Source: Dipteris shenzhenensis (Eukaryota; Polypodiophyta; Polypodiopsida; Gleicheniales). Taken from it: DNA of 64,000 nt. Position 1 is the stretch's first letter, and each line of letters starts with the position of its first letter. The notes below the pieces were generated by a model that was given only the letters and a program-made list of their open reading frames with translations, was not told where the DNA came from and searched no databases. Location of the stretch: assembly GCA_047967505.1 (NCBI GenBank), contig CM106540.1; one strand, written 5' to 3'. Shown piece by piece: positions 19,807 to 31,397 of the stretch. The translations under genes were made by a program, and so were the position numbers.

Positions 19807-20168
19807 TGTTGGGATAAATGTGATCAAGGGCTTGCTCTAAGGTGCATGTGTACATCTAGGGGAGTCACATGTGTGTGTGTGTTTGTGTGTAGTAGAAGCA
19901 CACCTAGTGCTATGAGGTGTCAGACCATGACACAGGTGATGATGTAATGAAAAGGCCCCCACATGGGAGCTTCCTTTGATTTAGGCAGTTCCTATGATGT
20001 AGGGGCTGATTGCCACTTATGTAGGGGAGGTGCCAATGATCTAGGACATCTTCCTCTCCACTCGATATAAGGGAGGTTCTCCCCTCATTTCAATACACAT
20101 GCTTTTGGTTTCACTTGTGCTCTTCCTTTGTGTCATCATGAATCTCTTCTATCCCACCCATCTCTTCA
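19807..20168 (+). repeat. Ty1-copia LTR, 362 bp, plus strand
   Basis: Starts TGTTGGGATAAATGTG and ends ...CATCTCTTCA; homologous to 17066-17427 but in opposite orientation. Followed by TGGTATTAGAGCC at 20171-20183. Confidence 0.85.
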
Positions 20169-20480
20169 TTTGGTATTAGAGCCACTAGGTTCTAGAGAAT
20201 CCACCTTGAAAGTGCCACCTCATCATCTTCTCCACCACCTCCATTTTGAACCTCCCTCTTCCCCTCTTCTCCAAATTTTTTGTAGGAGCTTGTTCTCCCT
20301 CTGTAGTGGACCATTCCTAGAGCCTTTTGAATTGATGTTTCCTCCCCCTAGGGCACACCTCTAGCTCAAAGCATTTCTCATCATTTTGCCTCTGTCGCCT
20401 GTGCCATAGGATTCGTTTTATACCTCTCCTGCCTAATAGTTTAGCCTCTAGCACTAATGGAATTCTATGTTGGCATATTT
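20169..20480 (+). repeat. Copia primer site and leader, uninterrupted relative
   Basis: Primer site TGGTATTAGAGCC at 20171-20183, then a leader collinear with both flanks of the 13.8-kb element. The segment around 20310-20345 (AGAGCCTTTTGAATTGATG, then TTTCCTCCCCCTAGGG) is the empty-site equivalent. Homology fades after about 20410. Confidence 0.75.
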
Positions 20481-20579
20481 TTAGAAGGACTCCTTCCAAA
20501 TCTATATAACTTAAGCAAGAACGTCTTTATATCATATGACTAAGTCATTAACTTTTTAGAGATAATCATCAACCACATG

Positions 20580-21300
20580 AGCACTTATGACTACTATTTT
20601 GAGCTCAAATTTGTTAGAGATGAACTAAGAAAAGAGAAACAAATAGCATCACAATAATTTAAGAAATATAGAAGGGAATGGTGGGTAGGAAAAGGGGACA
20701 AAGACAATGAGGAAATGTTCATAGTTATAAGGAAAAAACATGCACAAGAGAGCATAGATCAACTAGTGGTGAATGTAGAAGAATCACAGACAAGGCAAAG
20801 ATTAATCATTTTTCCACAAAAAATCATTAAGGAATTTTTGGAGAACTAGAGGTAAGATCTATTGAAAAGCTTTTGTTGAGGGATAAGTGTAGCCAAACTC
20901 ATCCTAGGGTGGTCCCTAGATTTGATGCCTTATACCTTGATAGAGCTCTTACCTTAGAGGAGCTGGTGTCAAGGAAGCCCCCTTGATTAGGGAGGAGAGT
21001 AAAACCACATCATCTACATACAATAGAATTTCTATCAGAGAAGGGTATGTCTACTCCACATAGTGTCTTGATGAATGCACCAGCTCATCAATGTATAGCC
21101 AAACAATGCGGGTGATAAAGAACAACCCTGTTTGGCACCAAACATGTTCATGATCTCCACTATGCATGAGTTCTTGTCCTGAGTATGCCTTATAAGTACT
21201 CGTAGATGTTGGGGCTACCTAGATAATGTCTTCATTTTACCCTAAACCACCTAATTGCCTTTAAAAATTGGGCATGTGGCACTGTGTTAGAAATCAAAAT
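20580..21300. pseudogene. Rearranged LINE reverse transcriptase fragments
   Basis: On the plus strand, 20640-20985 reads a LINE ORF2 linker-like sequence (WWVGKGDKDNEEMF, then LDRALTLEEL). On the minus strand, 21260 to 20990 reads reverse-transcriptase motifs FGAKQGCSLSPALFG and LLYVDDVVLLS. The two parts are in opposite orientations, with stops. This indicates an old LINE copy with an inversion. Confidence 0.6.
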
Positions 21301-21309
21301 GCTATTCAT

Positions 21310-23407
21310 CACATATTTCTAGAACAATTGAATACAATATTCTCCCACCACACCACATAAATGGGAGAAACCAATATTTGCATTGGTTTTACAAGACATG
21401 GAAATAAATGACCTGATGCTTGAAACTAATGTTCCACGATACAATATATCCAACGCAGTGCCTTTCCAGGTAGGATGTAGAACAAGAATAATCCTTGCCA
21501 TTAGTATGTGTTCTTGACTCTATTTGACATACAACTAATGTTGCAAAACTACAAATCCGTTCTGCTTATCGAGCAAAAGCTCAGGGACCTTGGCCTCTAG
21601 GCCCCGACGTTGTATAATAATTTCAAGAGCACCAGTATTTGGGTTCATCCTATGTTATGTGCATGTTGCTCTGTGGAAAACCCAGCTTGTCTTCAGGGTG
21701 CACTTGATTTGTGTTGCTCTGCAATGGAGGTTGCAATTATACAATGGTTTAGCTTAATTGGTGCATAGGGGTAGACTCCTTTGCTGGCATAGAGATTTTC
21801 CAGCAGAGAGCCATACTTGTTGCTGGTATTCATAGTAGCCTGCATTCATAGTAGCCCAGAGAATCATATTCGTACGAGATTTTTCCTTCCTGTGATGAAT
21901 TATAGAGGCTTCATCCCATATAGATGTAGCGACTGAGATCTCTCTAGTTGAGCTTGTGTTAAAATACACACGACGGTCTTCCCATTTGTCTTACAGTCTA
22001 TCTCCTTAAGAAAAGCTAATTCTCTAGAGCCCGTATTGGGATTTCATTGAGCCTGAGAAGCCTCGAGACAAAACTGTGATCATGGTCTAATAGTCTCTTA
22101 TCATTGAAAATTGTGAATCAAGCATATATTTTTTTTCTAGAAGGCATAAGCACCAAATGCATCGTTCTTGCCTGCGACTCTACATGGGACTTTCGTAATT
22201 ACCTAGTAGTCACTGTAACAAGAGAAAAAAAAGGAAAAGTTTACAAAGGCCGTATTCTCTTCCACCTTAGAGAGATCCTATGGGTTCTCTTGTGGATACT
22301 TATATAGAAGAGGTCATCACACTTTGACACCACATCATTCTCACAAGACTATATCCTTGCGGCTCACTTACTGACAAGATGGGTTTTTTGAGAATCTCCA
22401 CACCAAAAGACTGTAGATTTCCAAACAATATAGATTTATTGGATGGTTCAGTAGCAGAGCACTATATTCCAGAGCCTGCTATTCTTTATAGTTGTCCATG
22501 ATATTTTGGTTACAAATAAGTAGCACAACATGGAAGCTTGAGAGTGTAGCTGCAAAACCTTTATTACTTCTTCATAAGAAGAATTTACTTTTTATGGGAT
22601 ATGGACTTAAGAGGCCTTTTTGGGATGAAGACTTAGGTATTTGAGTCTCTTTATTGATTCTTCATTTTGTATTAACATGAGTTTCTTTGCTAGAAACTAT
22701 TAATTATATGGGTTCTCATTAGCCTTGACATATATATACGAAAAGCCCTTGGCATATATACATGTATCTATATATTTGTCTCTAATCTTGGCATTTATAT
22801 GTGTGTATATATATGTATATCTCGTTAGCCTTGGCATAATGTTTATTTATATTTTAACCAAAGAGCTCCCATACATTTGGAAGTACACATAGCTTCATTA
22901 TACATTACTTTCATTGGGATACTGAGGAGGACCATTGATATTACTTACATTCAAATACTATCAACTGACCTGATGGGCTCATTATATGAAGTTTGGGGCA
23001 AGTCCCAAGGTCAAGGAGGCATTAAGCCTAAAGTGTGATATTTATGATACAGGGATTAGTCAAGACATATTTCTATTGGTTTTGAATTCATTATAACACC
23101 CCTTAGTGGGATAATCCTTTCTACTCATGAATGGAATACCCTGGTGATGCAAGGATTGGACACCCTTTAAAGATTTGGTCTTGTAGGTTTATGAGCATGG
23201 ATTACTGTAAAATGGAAACTGGAGAGTTCCTTTTCATGATTAATGTCTTTAGCTGTCACTTTACTCAACACTTCACTTGTTATATTCTACCTTTCTGCTT
23301 ACCACAACTTACTAGAATTTTGACATTTTTTGCCAACGTATGTTTTATAAGAATGCCAATATTTGATGCTAATCTAGATAGAGTGACATTGATAGCAACT
23401 GTGTGCC
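21310..23407. repeat. Dispersed repeat R1, copy a
   Basis: About 2 kb is shared in pieces with 54425-55852 (same strand) and with 57000-58770 and 61880-63260 (opposite strand). The part at 21319-21501 also matches 35873-36060 in inverse. The copy is interrupted at 23408 by the gypsy element and resumes at 31398. Short frames such as the one at 23131-23418 recur in other copies but show no known domain. R1 itself may be an old, large LTR or non-autonomous element; I could not find its ends. Confidence 0.6.
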
Positions 23408-24409
23408 ATTATGGATAAATTTGACCAAAGTAAAAAGGCATAGATATGTGTGTGTGCTTGTATGTGTGGCAATAGTATATTAAAATATGGTGTGCATAGG
23501 GCCCAGGGTTGAGGTAGCAAGGCATGACCATGTGCCACCCTTCCACGTAAGAGGACCCATAAGGTGTGTTGTACATAATCCATGGTAGTAATAATATAAA
23601 ATGATAAGGTGGCATGGGTCCTCCATGTGCCACTCCTCCACCTAGGCAGTCCCACACCTGCATTTAGTGAGATATGTCCCAAGGACCATGGGAGAAGTAA
23701 TATAAAATAGGTGGAGATGGATATTATATTGGATTCTTCCCTCCATGTAGGATAGGCCCATGTGGGGGAGGTGTAGAAAGTCCAAGAGTGCAAGTTAAAT
23801 AATGGGGAAAGTAGGATGAGGTGGCAAGATTCCTTGTGCCAACCCTCCACATGTCCTCCTAGATGTTTGACCGTATTATAAAATTGGAAAGAGACCAAGG
23901 GAGTATCTTAGACTTGGGATATGGGGGTTGATATATGTGGAAAAATGAGGCCAAGGGTTGTCGCACACAATTGAGAGTGTGTAACTGCCTAGCCCACATG
24001 GGAGACTCTTCCACACACACCATACATGTGGGAGGATGCATTTATTGGGAGAGACTCCCTCACTTCGCTATAAAAGGAGGGGGCTATTCCTTGGTGTGAC
24101 ACACTCATTATCGTAAAGCCACCTAGCTAGTACTTTGATATTTCCCCCCATCCTTTCTTTCAAATAAAGCATGACACTCTTTCCTTGTTGTTTCCATCTC
24201 TACATTCCTGCTCCCATCATGTACATGCTTCTCTTTCCCCTCTCCCTCTCCCCTTGTGCCATAGTCTCCCTCTTCATTCCCACCCCTCTTCATCCCATTT
24301 CCCCACCCATGTTAATGCTTCTCCCCTCACGTTTCCTTTCCTCTATGGCCCTCGAGCATCGCCATGCCTAGCATCTAGCCTCTTGTCCTGATTTATTTTC
24401 TAGTTAATA
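23408..24409 (+). repeat. 5' LTR of gypsy element 1
   Basis: Starts ATTATGGATAAATTTGACC and ends ...TTAATA. A probable promoter TATA box, GCTATAAAAGGAGG, lies near 24068-24081. Confidence 0.8.
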
Positions 24410-24413
24410 GAAA

Positions 24414-24435
24414 TGGCGTGGCTGCTGGGATCGAA
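24414..24435 (+). other. Primer-binding site, tRNA-Asp-like
   Basis: TGGCGTGGCTGCTGGGATCG starts four bases after the LTR. It resembles, with several mismatches, the tRNA-Asp type site (TGGCGCCGTTGCC...) used by Athila elements. Confidence 0.5.
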
Positions 24436-25014
24436 ATCTCCATAGCTAGTGGCATAAAATCCGTTACTCCTATGATTGGGTGCAGTTCTGCGACACCTTC
24501 TGTGTGCAATTTTTTGCTTCTTTGCCTCCAATCTGCATACCCTCTGCTCGCGGTTCCTGTATGTGTGGCTGCAAAACTTCCCTGCTTCTATGCCTCCAGT
24601 CTGAGTGCCTCTGCTGCTGCTGCTCACGGTTCCTGTGCATCTTTTGACGGGCGAATCTTCTGGTTGTACCGATCGCATCTGTAAAACTATAATATCCGCA
24701 CTTCTTCTAGGTTCATGCGTGTGCATTTGTGCATCTTCTAGGTACACCCGCACACCCCCTAGTTGTCGTTGGTGCGTTTGCGCATGCGTCTTCTAGTCGC
24801 GATAGATATTTTGGGTTCCTACGTTTTTTGGTTGTGGACAGATCCTGTCTTCTGGTCGCGATAGATTTTTTGGGCTTCTGCAAAACTGTAATAGATCTCA
24901 CACCCCTCTATCTTCTTTTGGTCGCGACAGATTTTCTGGGCTTTTGTAAAACTATAACAGACCTCGTGCCCCTCTATCTTCTTCTTCTCTTTCTCTTCTC
25001 TTCTCCTCTCCTTT

Positions 25015-25085
25015 TATTAAAGAGTGGGAATTGAACCCAAGACTCCCCCTTCACAAAAGGAAGATTTATCACTGGGCCAACAAAT
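25015..25085 (-). repeat. SINE-like tRNA-derived fragment
   Basis: On the minus strand, TGGCCCAGTGAT resembles a Pol III A box and GGTTCAATTCC a B box, about 35 bases apart, as in tRNA-derived plant SINE heads. It does not fold into a clear functional tRNA by eye. Confidence 0.35.
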
Positions 25086-25257
25086 AGGAAGTGATCAAAA
25101 TGTACTGAAATTGCTTATATGTTGAAATCTCATGAACTGTAACTCTCTAACCGTGAGGAGTTTCCTCTTGCTATAAAAAGCAAAAGTACTTCATTTCATG
25201 TGCTCTATTCAAATCTCACACTAGATCATAGATTTTGAACTTTTTCAAGTTCACGCC

Positions 25258-25702
25258 TTGGATGCACACCACACGAGGAGGGTGGATATTTATGTCACCT
25301 CTTGACGATTTCAAGGATTTGGTGCTTGGTCCTCCACTCATTAGAGCTACCAGTTAGTGAGATCTCTTTCTTGATATTCATGTCGATATTCAATAACTGA
25401 TTGTACAAAGCATTACTCAAGGAGACGATGGGTGGGATGATACACTATGGATGATTCAAGGTGAAGAACTAGTGATACGATGGGAGGACTTTGATTTCAA
25501 TTCTACTCATTGTGCAGTGATCGAGCTACTTGCTACATCTGAGGTAATTAAAAGGGTGACATTCTTTGAAGGGTGGGATGTTCCCCAAGCGTGGGGGGAT
25601 ATTTGGCACATTTGCTTATTAATTCCTGTGGATAAGCTCGTCTTGAATGATTTCTTCTCGATCTCACTACAAAGGTTTCTAGGGCTCGGCTATGGTTGGT
25701 AA
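25258..25702 (+). CDS. Unrecognised ORF in gypsy 5' region
   Basis: The best open part is 25451-25702 (83 codons, with WDVPQAWGDIWHICLLIP). An upstream frame, HTTRGGWIFMSPLDDFKDL, contains stops. I do not recognise the product. It lies between the primer site and the RNase H, a place where plant gypsy elements normally have only leader sequence. Confidence 0.3.
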
Positions 25703-25888
25703 TGTTTCGACCAAGGAATCCCTTTGTACCTAATCAACCCTTTGTGCCTCATTTTGAGCTTCAAGTTGTAATTCTTTTTGGTATAAAGATAAATAAAGGA
25801 TTGCAAGTTTATTTGGTGTTGAACGTCTTGCTCAAGTATTGAATTCTCCCCACCCTCTCCTTCTACCTATCTTGGACTACCAAGAAAC

Positions 25889-26370
25889 TTGGGATGTCTG
25901 GATTTTAGTCTTAGTGTGATGACTTCTTTGCTCCTTCAATTTGACGGAGCATACAAACCTTCGACCAAGGCTACTCGTGTGGGTGTGAAGCTCACTTCAT
26001 TAGGGGGTGAGATGTATTATTACAACAAGTCAGCACCTGCAAGTAATTGCAACCAAGTTGAGTACTCGGCACTCATTTTTGGGCTACAAAAGGCACAAGA
26101 ACATCACATCAAGCAACTTGAGATGCAAGGAGATTCTCAACTCATGTGTGAACAAGTTAGTGGAAGGTGGAAGGTGCGGAGCGAAGGCTTGGTTCCACGA
26201 CATCAACAAGCATTGGAACTTTGCAAACAATTTGAAGAGGTAAAAATTTAGCATATCCCTCGAGCTCAAAATTTAGTTGTTGATTTCTTGGCACATGAAG
26301 CTTGTACTTCAATCACACATGAAGCGAGTGGAAGCGCCACCCCAACAGAGCCGCAAGCCACGAATGAGGG
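25889..26370 (+). pseudogene. RNase H (plant Tat-type extra RNase H) upstream of gag
   Basis: The frame reads LLLQFDGAYKPSTKA, CNQVEYSALIFGL, EMQGDSQLMCEQVSG and, after an in-frame TAG at 26249-26251, IPRAQNLVVDFLAHEA. The four acidic residues expected of RNase H (D, E, D, D) are all present and in order, in about 135 residues. Its similarity is to the archaeal-type or dual RNase H of plant Tat-lineage gypsy elements. In those elements this domain is found within or after pol, whereas here it is 5' of gag. The TAG splits off the last acidic residue, so this copy is probably inactive. Confidence 0.7.
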
Positions 26371-26898
26371 TGATCATTTGTAAGGAATGAAAAGGTTATG
26401 GTCATCATGAAACTAAGTGTTGTGCATATTTGATACGAGTTTACCGACTTCGAAACATGATCAGAAAGGTCAAGGACATTTCTCAAAAGAAGGATGACAG
26501 ACTGCACACCCCTTGAAGAAATAGCATGGTGACTACAAGAATTGGAGGAAGCTGAAGGTGATGTGCAAGCTCTCGAACTATTGACATTTGTGATGGCATT
26601 CTTGTTTGCCTTGATGAAGAACCTCATGCAGCGCCGTGTCTCTAACCCTCGCCTATAAAGATGGATGCAATATCATGCCTGGACCAATAAGGATTGGTCC
26701 TTACAAGATTGTCTATGAGCTATTCTATGCTGAAGATTCTTCCCGTATAGTATTTCACAATACACCAGTCACACCCTACCCTGCCTTTTGTGTGCTTTGT
26801 GGATGTATCTTCACCTGATTTTTAGTTCAAGCTACCTCTTTCCATTGTTTGCCAATAGATAAGCCTCATTTCATCTCTCTCTTTTCCATTTCCCAAGG

Positions 26899-27987
26899 AT
26901 GGCTGACATTCCTGTATTCTGTGATCGGGTTGAAGAAAAACCAAATGAGTATCTTGTGGTCTTCAAGTGCCATTGTGTTTCAACTTTCTTACTAAAGATA
27001 GATGGTTGTTGGTTCTTCCCACATTTCTAGAGGGTTTGGCTCAAGTGTGGTATGAGAAGTAGGCCAAGGATGTTTGCCAAAGTTGGCCAAGGTTGACAGT
27101 AGCTATGATTGAGTATTTCGGCAAAGAAGAGGAGTCGGAGAATGTGTACCTGCAGGTGGCAAACCTAAAGCAGTCAGAAGGGGAGACAACGTGTTGATAT
27201 GTGGATCAAGCGATCGTGCCCCTAGACCGTTTAATTGCCACGCAGGAGGACAATGCCGGATTTTGAGCTAGAATGACTCAGCATGTGCTGGGCTACTGAT
27301 GATTGTCCCTCTGCAACCCCCTCAATTTTGGCAACAACAACCTGGGGGGTCCAACACAGGGGCATACCCCTACCCCCCATCAAGGATGTATCCACCGCCT
27401 CCACCTCAAATGTATGGTCATCCCTTAGCTGCTTACCATCAATAAGGTGTATATCCTGACCCGCCGCCTGGAAGATTTCCCCAGCCTTGCCCATGAGCCC
27501 CCCTCCTTCCTACTCCCTCGGCCCCTCTTGCTAAAGAACTTGGAGTCAATGACCTAGACAAGGCCCTGAATGATCTTCGGCTTGAGATGGTGGGCATTAG
27601 AAATCAAGCCAATCGCCTCCAAGGGTGAATCTTCTAAGTGAAGCAGGCTCTGAGGATTCTAATGTAGAAGTCCTTGACCTTTGGAAGAGAAGTCGTACCG
27701 CCTCGGACCCCTCTCCAAACCATGGACCAGGCCACCCCAGGAAGAAGGTCTCCTTCTCAGAGCCCTCAGATGCTGAGATGGCAGACCCACCAATAGAGAA
27801 GGCTGAAAGATCTTGCAGGAGTAAATGGTCACCCTTGGATTTTCCTATCAGCTCAGGGCAAGAAGACTATTCGGTCGTTCAGGACCTTGTTCATCGGTCT
27901 TTGAGCATCATGCTTCCTCAACTAATAGCATTAAGCCCTAAGGTGAGATGTGAGTTGCAAGCAAGGGCTCTCAACAAGGAAGAGTAA
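26899..27987 (+). pseudogene. Gypsy gag, degenerate
   Basis: Starts MADIPVFCDRVEEKPNEYL and carries the gag pattern of a hydrophobic core, then (frame-shifted) ISRGFGSSVV, related to L.G.A..WY. A Pro/Gln-rich stretch (PPQFWQQQPGG, PPPPPQMYGHP) covers 27310-27500. The frame at 27625-27987 (120 codons, SEAGSEDSNVEV...) is a Ser/Pro-rich C-terminal part. Numerous stops; no zinc knuckle recognised. Confidence 0.6.
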
Positions 27988-28029
27988 GAAAAAGGGAAAG
28001 GTACAAGAGATTTCTTCTCTCTGAAGATG

Positions 28030-28526
28030 TTGATCGGCACCCGCATACAATAGATGTCATCATAGATAACTACCGTGTCAAAAGTGTGTGTGTGGATGGG
28101 GGAGCTGCATGTAATATCGTGGTGCCTCGTATCATGAAGAAGTTGAATTTGAAATGCACAAGGCGTTCCTCCACTTGAATCAAGGTAGCCTATGGTCGAC
28201 GACTCGGCACCCTGGGAGTCATTGAGGATTTGCCCATCACTGTCAATGGATTGACCACCACCGTCAATTTCTATGTAGTGGACATTGAAGGTATAGGCAG
28301 GAGTTACCCAGCCATACTCGGGAGACCATGGTTGAGAAAGAGTGATGCAGCTAGCTATTGGAAGATAGGACACATGTCTTTTGGTGCTTCAAAGGAGAAG
28401 ATCCCGGTGCAACCTGGTGCCGCTGAAGCAAAAAAAGAAGAGAAGCAAGATAGTGATACTCTCTCATCCTCAGCGTTTGAGTCAATGGAAGATTCATACG
28501 GGGGGGAGGGGTTCTCAGAGGAATAA
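28030..28526 (+). pseudogene. Gypsy aspartic protease
   Basis: SVCVDGGAACNIV matches the retropepsin active-site motif in the DGG variant used by many plant gypsy elements. ILGRPWLRKSDAA matches the conserved C-terminal LGRPWL motif. A stop lies between the two parts near 28178. Confidence 0.7.
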
Positions 28527-28589
28527 GTTTACATGATGGAGGTGTCTCCAACCCCACCACCCACAGGTTTCCCTGACCTCTTTGTAACT

Positions 28590-28935
28590 AGCTACCACCA
28601 CCTTCGCCATGTGACTGCCATAAAACACAAGATAGAGTTGAAGCCTGATGCTAAGCCAATGGCTTAAAAGTTTCAGAGATTAGGGCCCCTACAGACTGAT
28701 GCTTTGTGCTCAGAGTTGCAGAAGCTTGGTTTATTGTTCTGGTTCACAATACTGAATGGGTTTCGCCAGTGGTAGTCATCCCAAAGGAAAACAACAAGTG
28801 GCAGGTCTGCATCAACTATAAGAAACTCAATGCGGCCACCAAGAGGGATCATCATCCTCTGCCCTTTCAAGACCTCATTCTTGAGAAGGTAGGTGGTCAT
28901 GAGATGTAGACTTTCTGTGATGGTTTCAATGGTCT
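28590..28935 (+). pseudogene. Gypsy reverse transcriptase remnant, catalytic core deleted
   Basis: WVSPVVVIPKENNKWQVCIN, YKKLNAATKRDHHPLPFQD and a damaged FCDGFNG correspond to the fingers and motif A of RT. The sequence then jumps at about 28945-28980 directly to the end of RNase H (EYDFSFKIVKGG). The YxDD box and most of RT/RNase H have thus been deleted. Frameshifts occur near 28700. Confidence 0.7.
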
Positions 28936-28977
28936 TGCAAAGCAGGTTCTTCAATCATGGGCCGGTTGGCCTAATGG

Positions 28978-30020
28978 TTGGGAGTTCTACAAGAATATGA
29001 TTTTTCTTTTAAAATTGTAAAAGGGGGTTGTTCCAACTTGAAGAATGCTTTGATTGATTTAGAGGAGTGTGTTGATGTAACCCTTGTAGTGGCCGTAGAA
29101 GTTGGGGATCCATGGTATGGTTGTATCTACAGGTTTCTGACTGCTTTCTTCTTTCCTCCAGAAAGTACTAGCTATGAGAGAAAGAAGATCCACTGCACTC
29201 TCTTTGATGGGGTGTTGTACCATCAAGGCATGGATGGGGTACTAAGACGTGCCATTGATGCAGATGAAGTACCTAAGGTATTGAAGCATTATCATGATGG
29301 ATTTTGTGGAGGACACTATGCCAGTGACTATACAGCTAAGAAGATTTTACATGCTGGATACTATTGGCCGACCTTGTTCAAGGATGTCACTATGTATTGC
29401 AAAACCTGTGAACCATGCCAATTCTTTGGTAGGAAGTATTTGCGTCCTGGGCAACATCACCCAGTGATGTCCATCCATCTGTTTCAAAAGTGGGGAATAG
29501 ATTTTGTTGAGCCCTTGCCCATGACTGCCCATAAAAAGAAGTATCTTTTGGTAGCCACTTAGTATGTCACTAAGTGGGCTGAAGCTATCGCCCTCCCTGC
29601 TGCAAATGGTAAGGCAATTTCAAATTTCATATTTGAACGTATCTGCACAAGGTTTGGGACACCCATGGAAATAGTATCTAACCATGGGAGTCCATTCTTA
29701 AATGAAGCAGTGGAGTTGCTCATGGATCGCATGGGTATTGATCATCGCACTTCTAGCATCTATTATCTAGCATCCATGGGTCAAACGGAGTGGACCAATG
29801 GCCTCCTTTGTAAAACCATGGGAAAAATGGCCACAAGGAATAGGAGCCAGTGGGATCAGATGGTCATTGAAGCTATGTGGGCTTACAACATCACTCATAA
29901 AATGTCTACAGGTCACACTCCTTTTGAGTTGGTGTATGGTACTGAGGCAATTTTACCACTAGAGATAGAGATTCCGGCCTTGAGATTTGGCACAAGAACA
30001 GAGGATGACAGAAGTTGAAC
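28978..30020 (+). pseudogene. Gypsy integrase
   Basis: RNase H tail, then the HHCC zinc motif (HYHDGFCGGHYAS...CKTCEPC), core GIDFVEPLPMT with the first Asp, MEIVSNHGSPF where the second catalytic Asp should be, and ASMGQTEWTNG where ANGQAE is expected. Further down, THKMSTGHTPFELVYG. The second Asp motif is altered (SNHG) and a TAG interrupts at about 29560, so it is inactive. Confidence 0.8.
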
Positions 30021-30394
30021 ATGTAGAGGCCAGGTTGGTACAACTTTAGAAGCTAGATGAAACCCGACACCTTGCACTACATCAAACAGAGATCCAAAAG
30101 AATTGACAAAAGGCCCACTTGGATGCTAAGATTCGCAAGGGATGGGAAAGACACTTTGCTAAGGGGGACCTTATGCTATGCGTTGATAACAGACTGGTTG
30201 GGTAAGAAATTCCTTCCACTGTGGACCAGTCCATACAGTCATTAAGGAACGTAGCAATGGGTCTGTACAAGTTCAGGAGCTGCATGAGCCATATGGCAAG
30301 AAGGTGATCAACAAGCATTATCTCAAGCCCTTCTTTGTGTGTGATGGTCCTAGGCATGGAAATGCTGTGCATTCCCTGCCTAGGGGGTGAAACT

Positions 30395-31397
30395 ATTATG
30401 GATAAATTTGACCAAAGTAAAAAGGCATAAATATGTGTGTGTGCTTGTATGTGTGGCAATGGTATATTAAAATATGGTGTGCATAGGGCCCAGGGTTGAG
30501 GTGGCAGGGCATGACCATGTGCCACCCTTCCATGTAAGAGGACCCATAAGGTGTGTTGTACATAATCCATGGTAGTAATAATATAAAATGATAAGGTGGC
30601 ATGGGTTCTCCATGTGCTACTCCTCCACCTAGGCAGTCCCACGCCTACATTTAGTGAGGTATGACCCAAGGACCATGGGAGAAGTAATATAAAATAGGTG
30701 GAGATGGATATTATATTGGATTATTCCCTCCATGTAGGATAGGCCCATGTGGGGGAGGTGTAGAAAGTCCAAGAGTGCAAGTTAAATAATGGGGAAAGTA
30801 GGATGAGGTGGCAAGATTCCTTGTGCCAACCCTCCACTTGTCCTCCTAGATGTTTGAATGTATTATAAAATTGGGAAGAGACCAAGGGAGTATCTTAGAC
30901 TTTGAATATGGGGATTGATATATGTGAAAAAATGAGGCCAAGGGTTGTTGCACACAATTTAGAGTGCATAACCGCCTAGACCACATGGGAGACTCTTCCA
31001 CCTACACCATGCATGTGGGAGAATGCATTTATTGGGAGAGACCCCTTCACTTGGCTATAAAAGGAGGGGGCTATTCCTTGATGTGACACGCTCATTCTTG
31101 TAAAGCCACCTAGCTAGTACTTTGATATTTCCCCCCATGCTTCCTTTCAAATAAAGCATGACCCTCTTCCCTTGATGTTTCCATCTCTACATTCCTCCTC
31201 CTATCGTGTACATGCTCCTCTTTCCCCTCTCCCTCTCCCGTTGTGCCATAGTCTCCCTCTTCATTCCCACCCCTCTTCATCCCATTTCCCCACCCATGTT
31301 AACGCTTCTCCCCTCACGTTCCCTTTTCCTCTATGGCCCTCGAGCGTTGCCATGCCTAGCATCTAGCCTCTTGTCCTTATTTCTTTCCTGGTTAATA
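30395..31397 (+). repeat. 3' LTR of gypsy element 1
   Basis: Direct repeat of 23408-24409, preceded by the polypurine-like TAGGGGGTGAAAC. Confidence 0.8.

Larger units (their letters stand above)
23408..31397 (+). mobile_element. Ty3-gypsy retrotransposon, complete but decayed
   Basis: About 7.99 kb with direct LTRs of about 1.0 kb (23408-24409 and 30395-31397) and GTGCC on both sides (23403-23407 and 31398-31402). A tRNA-Asp-like primer site and a polypurine tract lie next to the LTRs. Internal order: unrecognised ORF, RNase H, gag, protease, truncated reverse transcriptase, integrase. Many stops make it inactive. The same site without the insertion occurs at about 55748-55755 within another R1 copy. 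Confidence 0.85.

Noticed and set aside
23131-23418. Frame repeated at 55537-55761 and 57075-57299
   Set aside because: It recurs because R1 recurs. Differences between copies are not obviously protein-preserving and no domain is seen.
25015-25085. A functional tRNA gene
   Set aside because: A- and B-box-like sequences exist, but I could not fit an acceptor stem and anticodon loop. Kept only as a SINE-like fragment.
28955-28985. A tRNA gene at GGCCGGTTGGCCTAATGG
   Set aside because: Only an A-box-like sequence is present; no anticodon arm or B box follows at the right distance.
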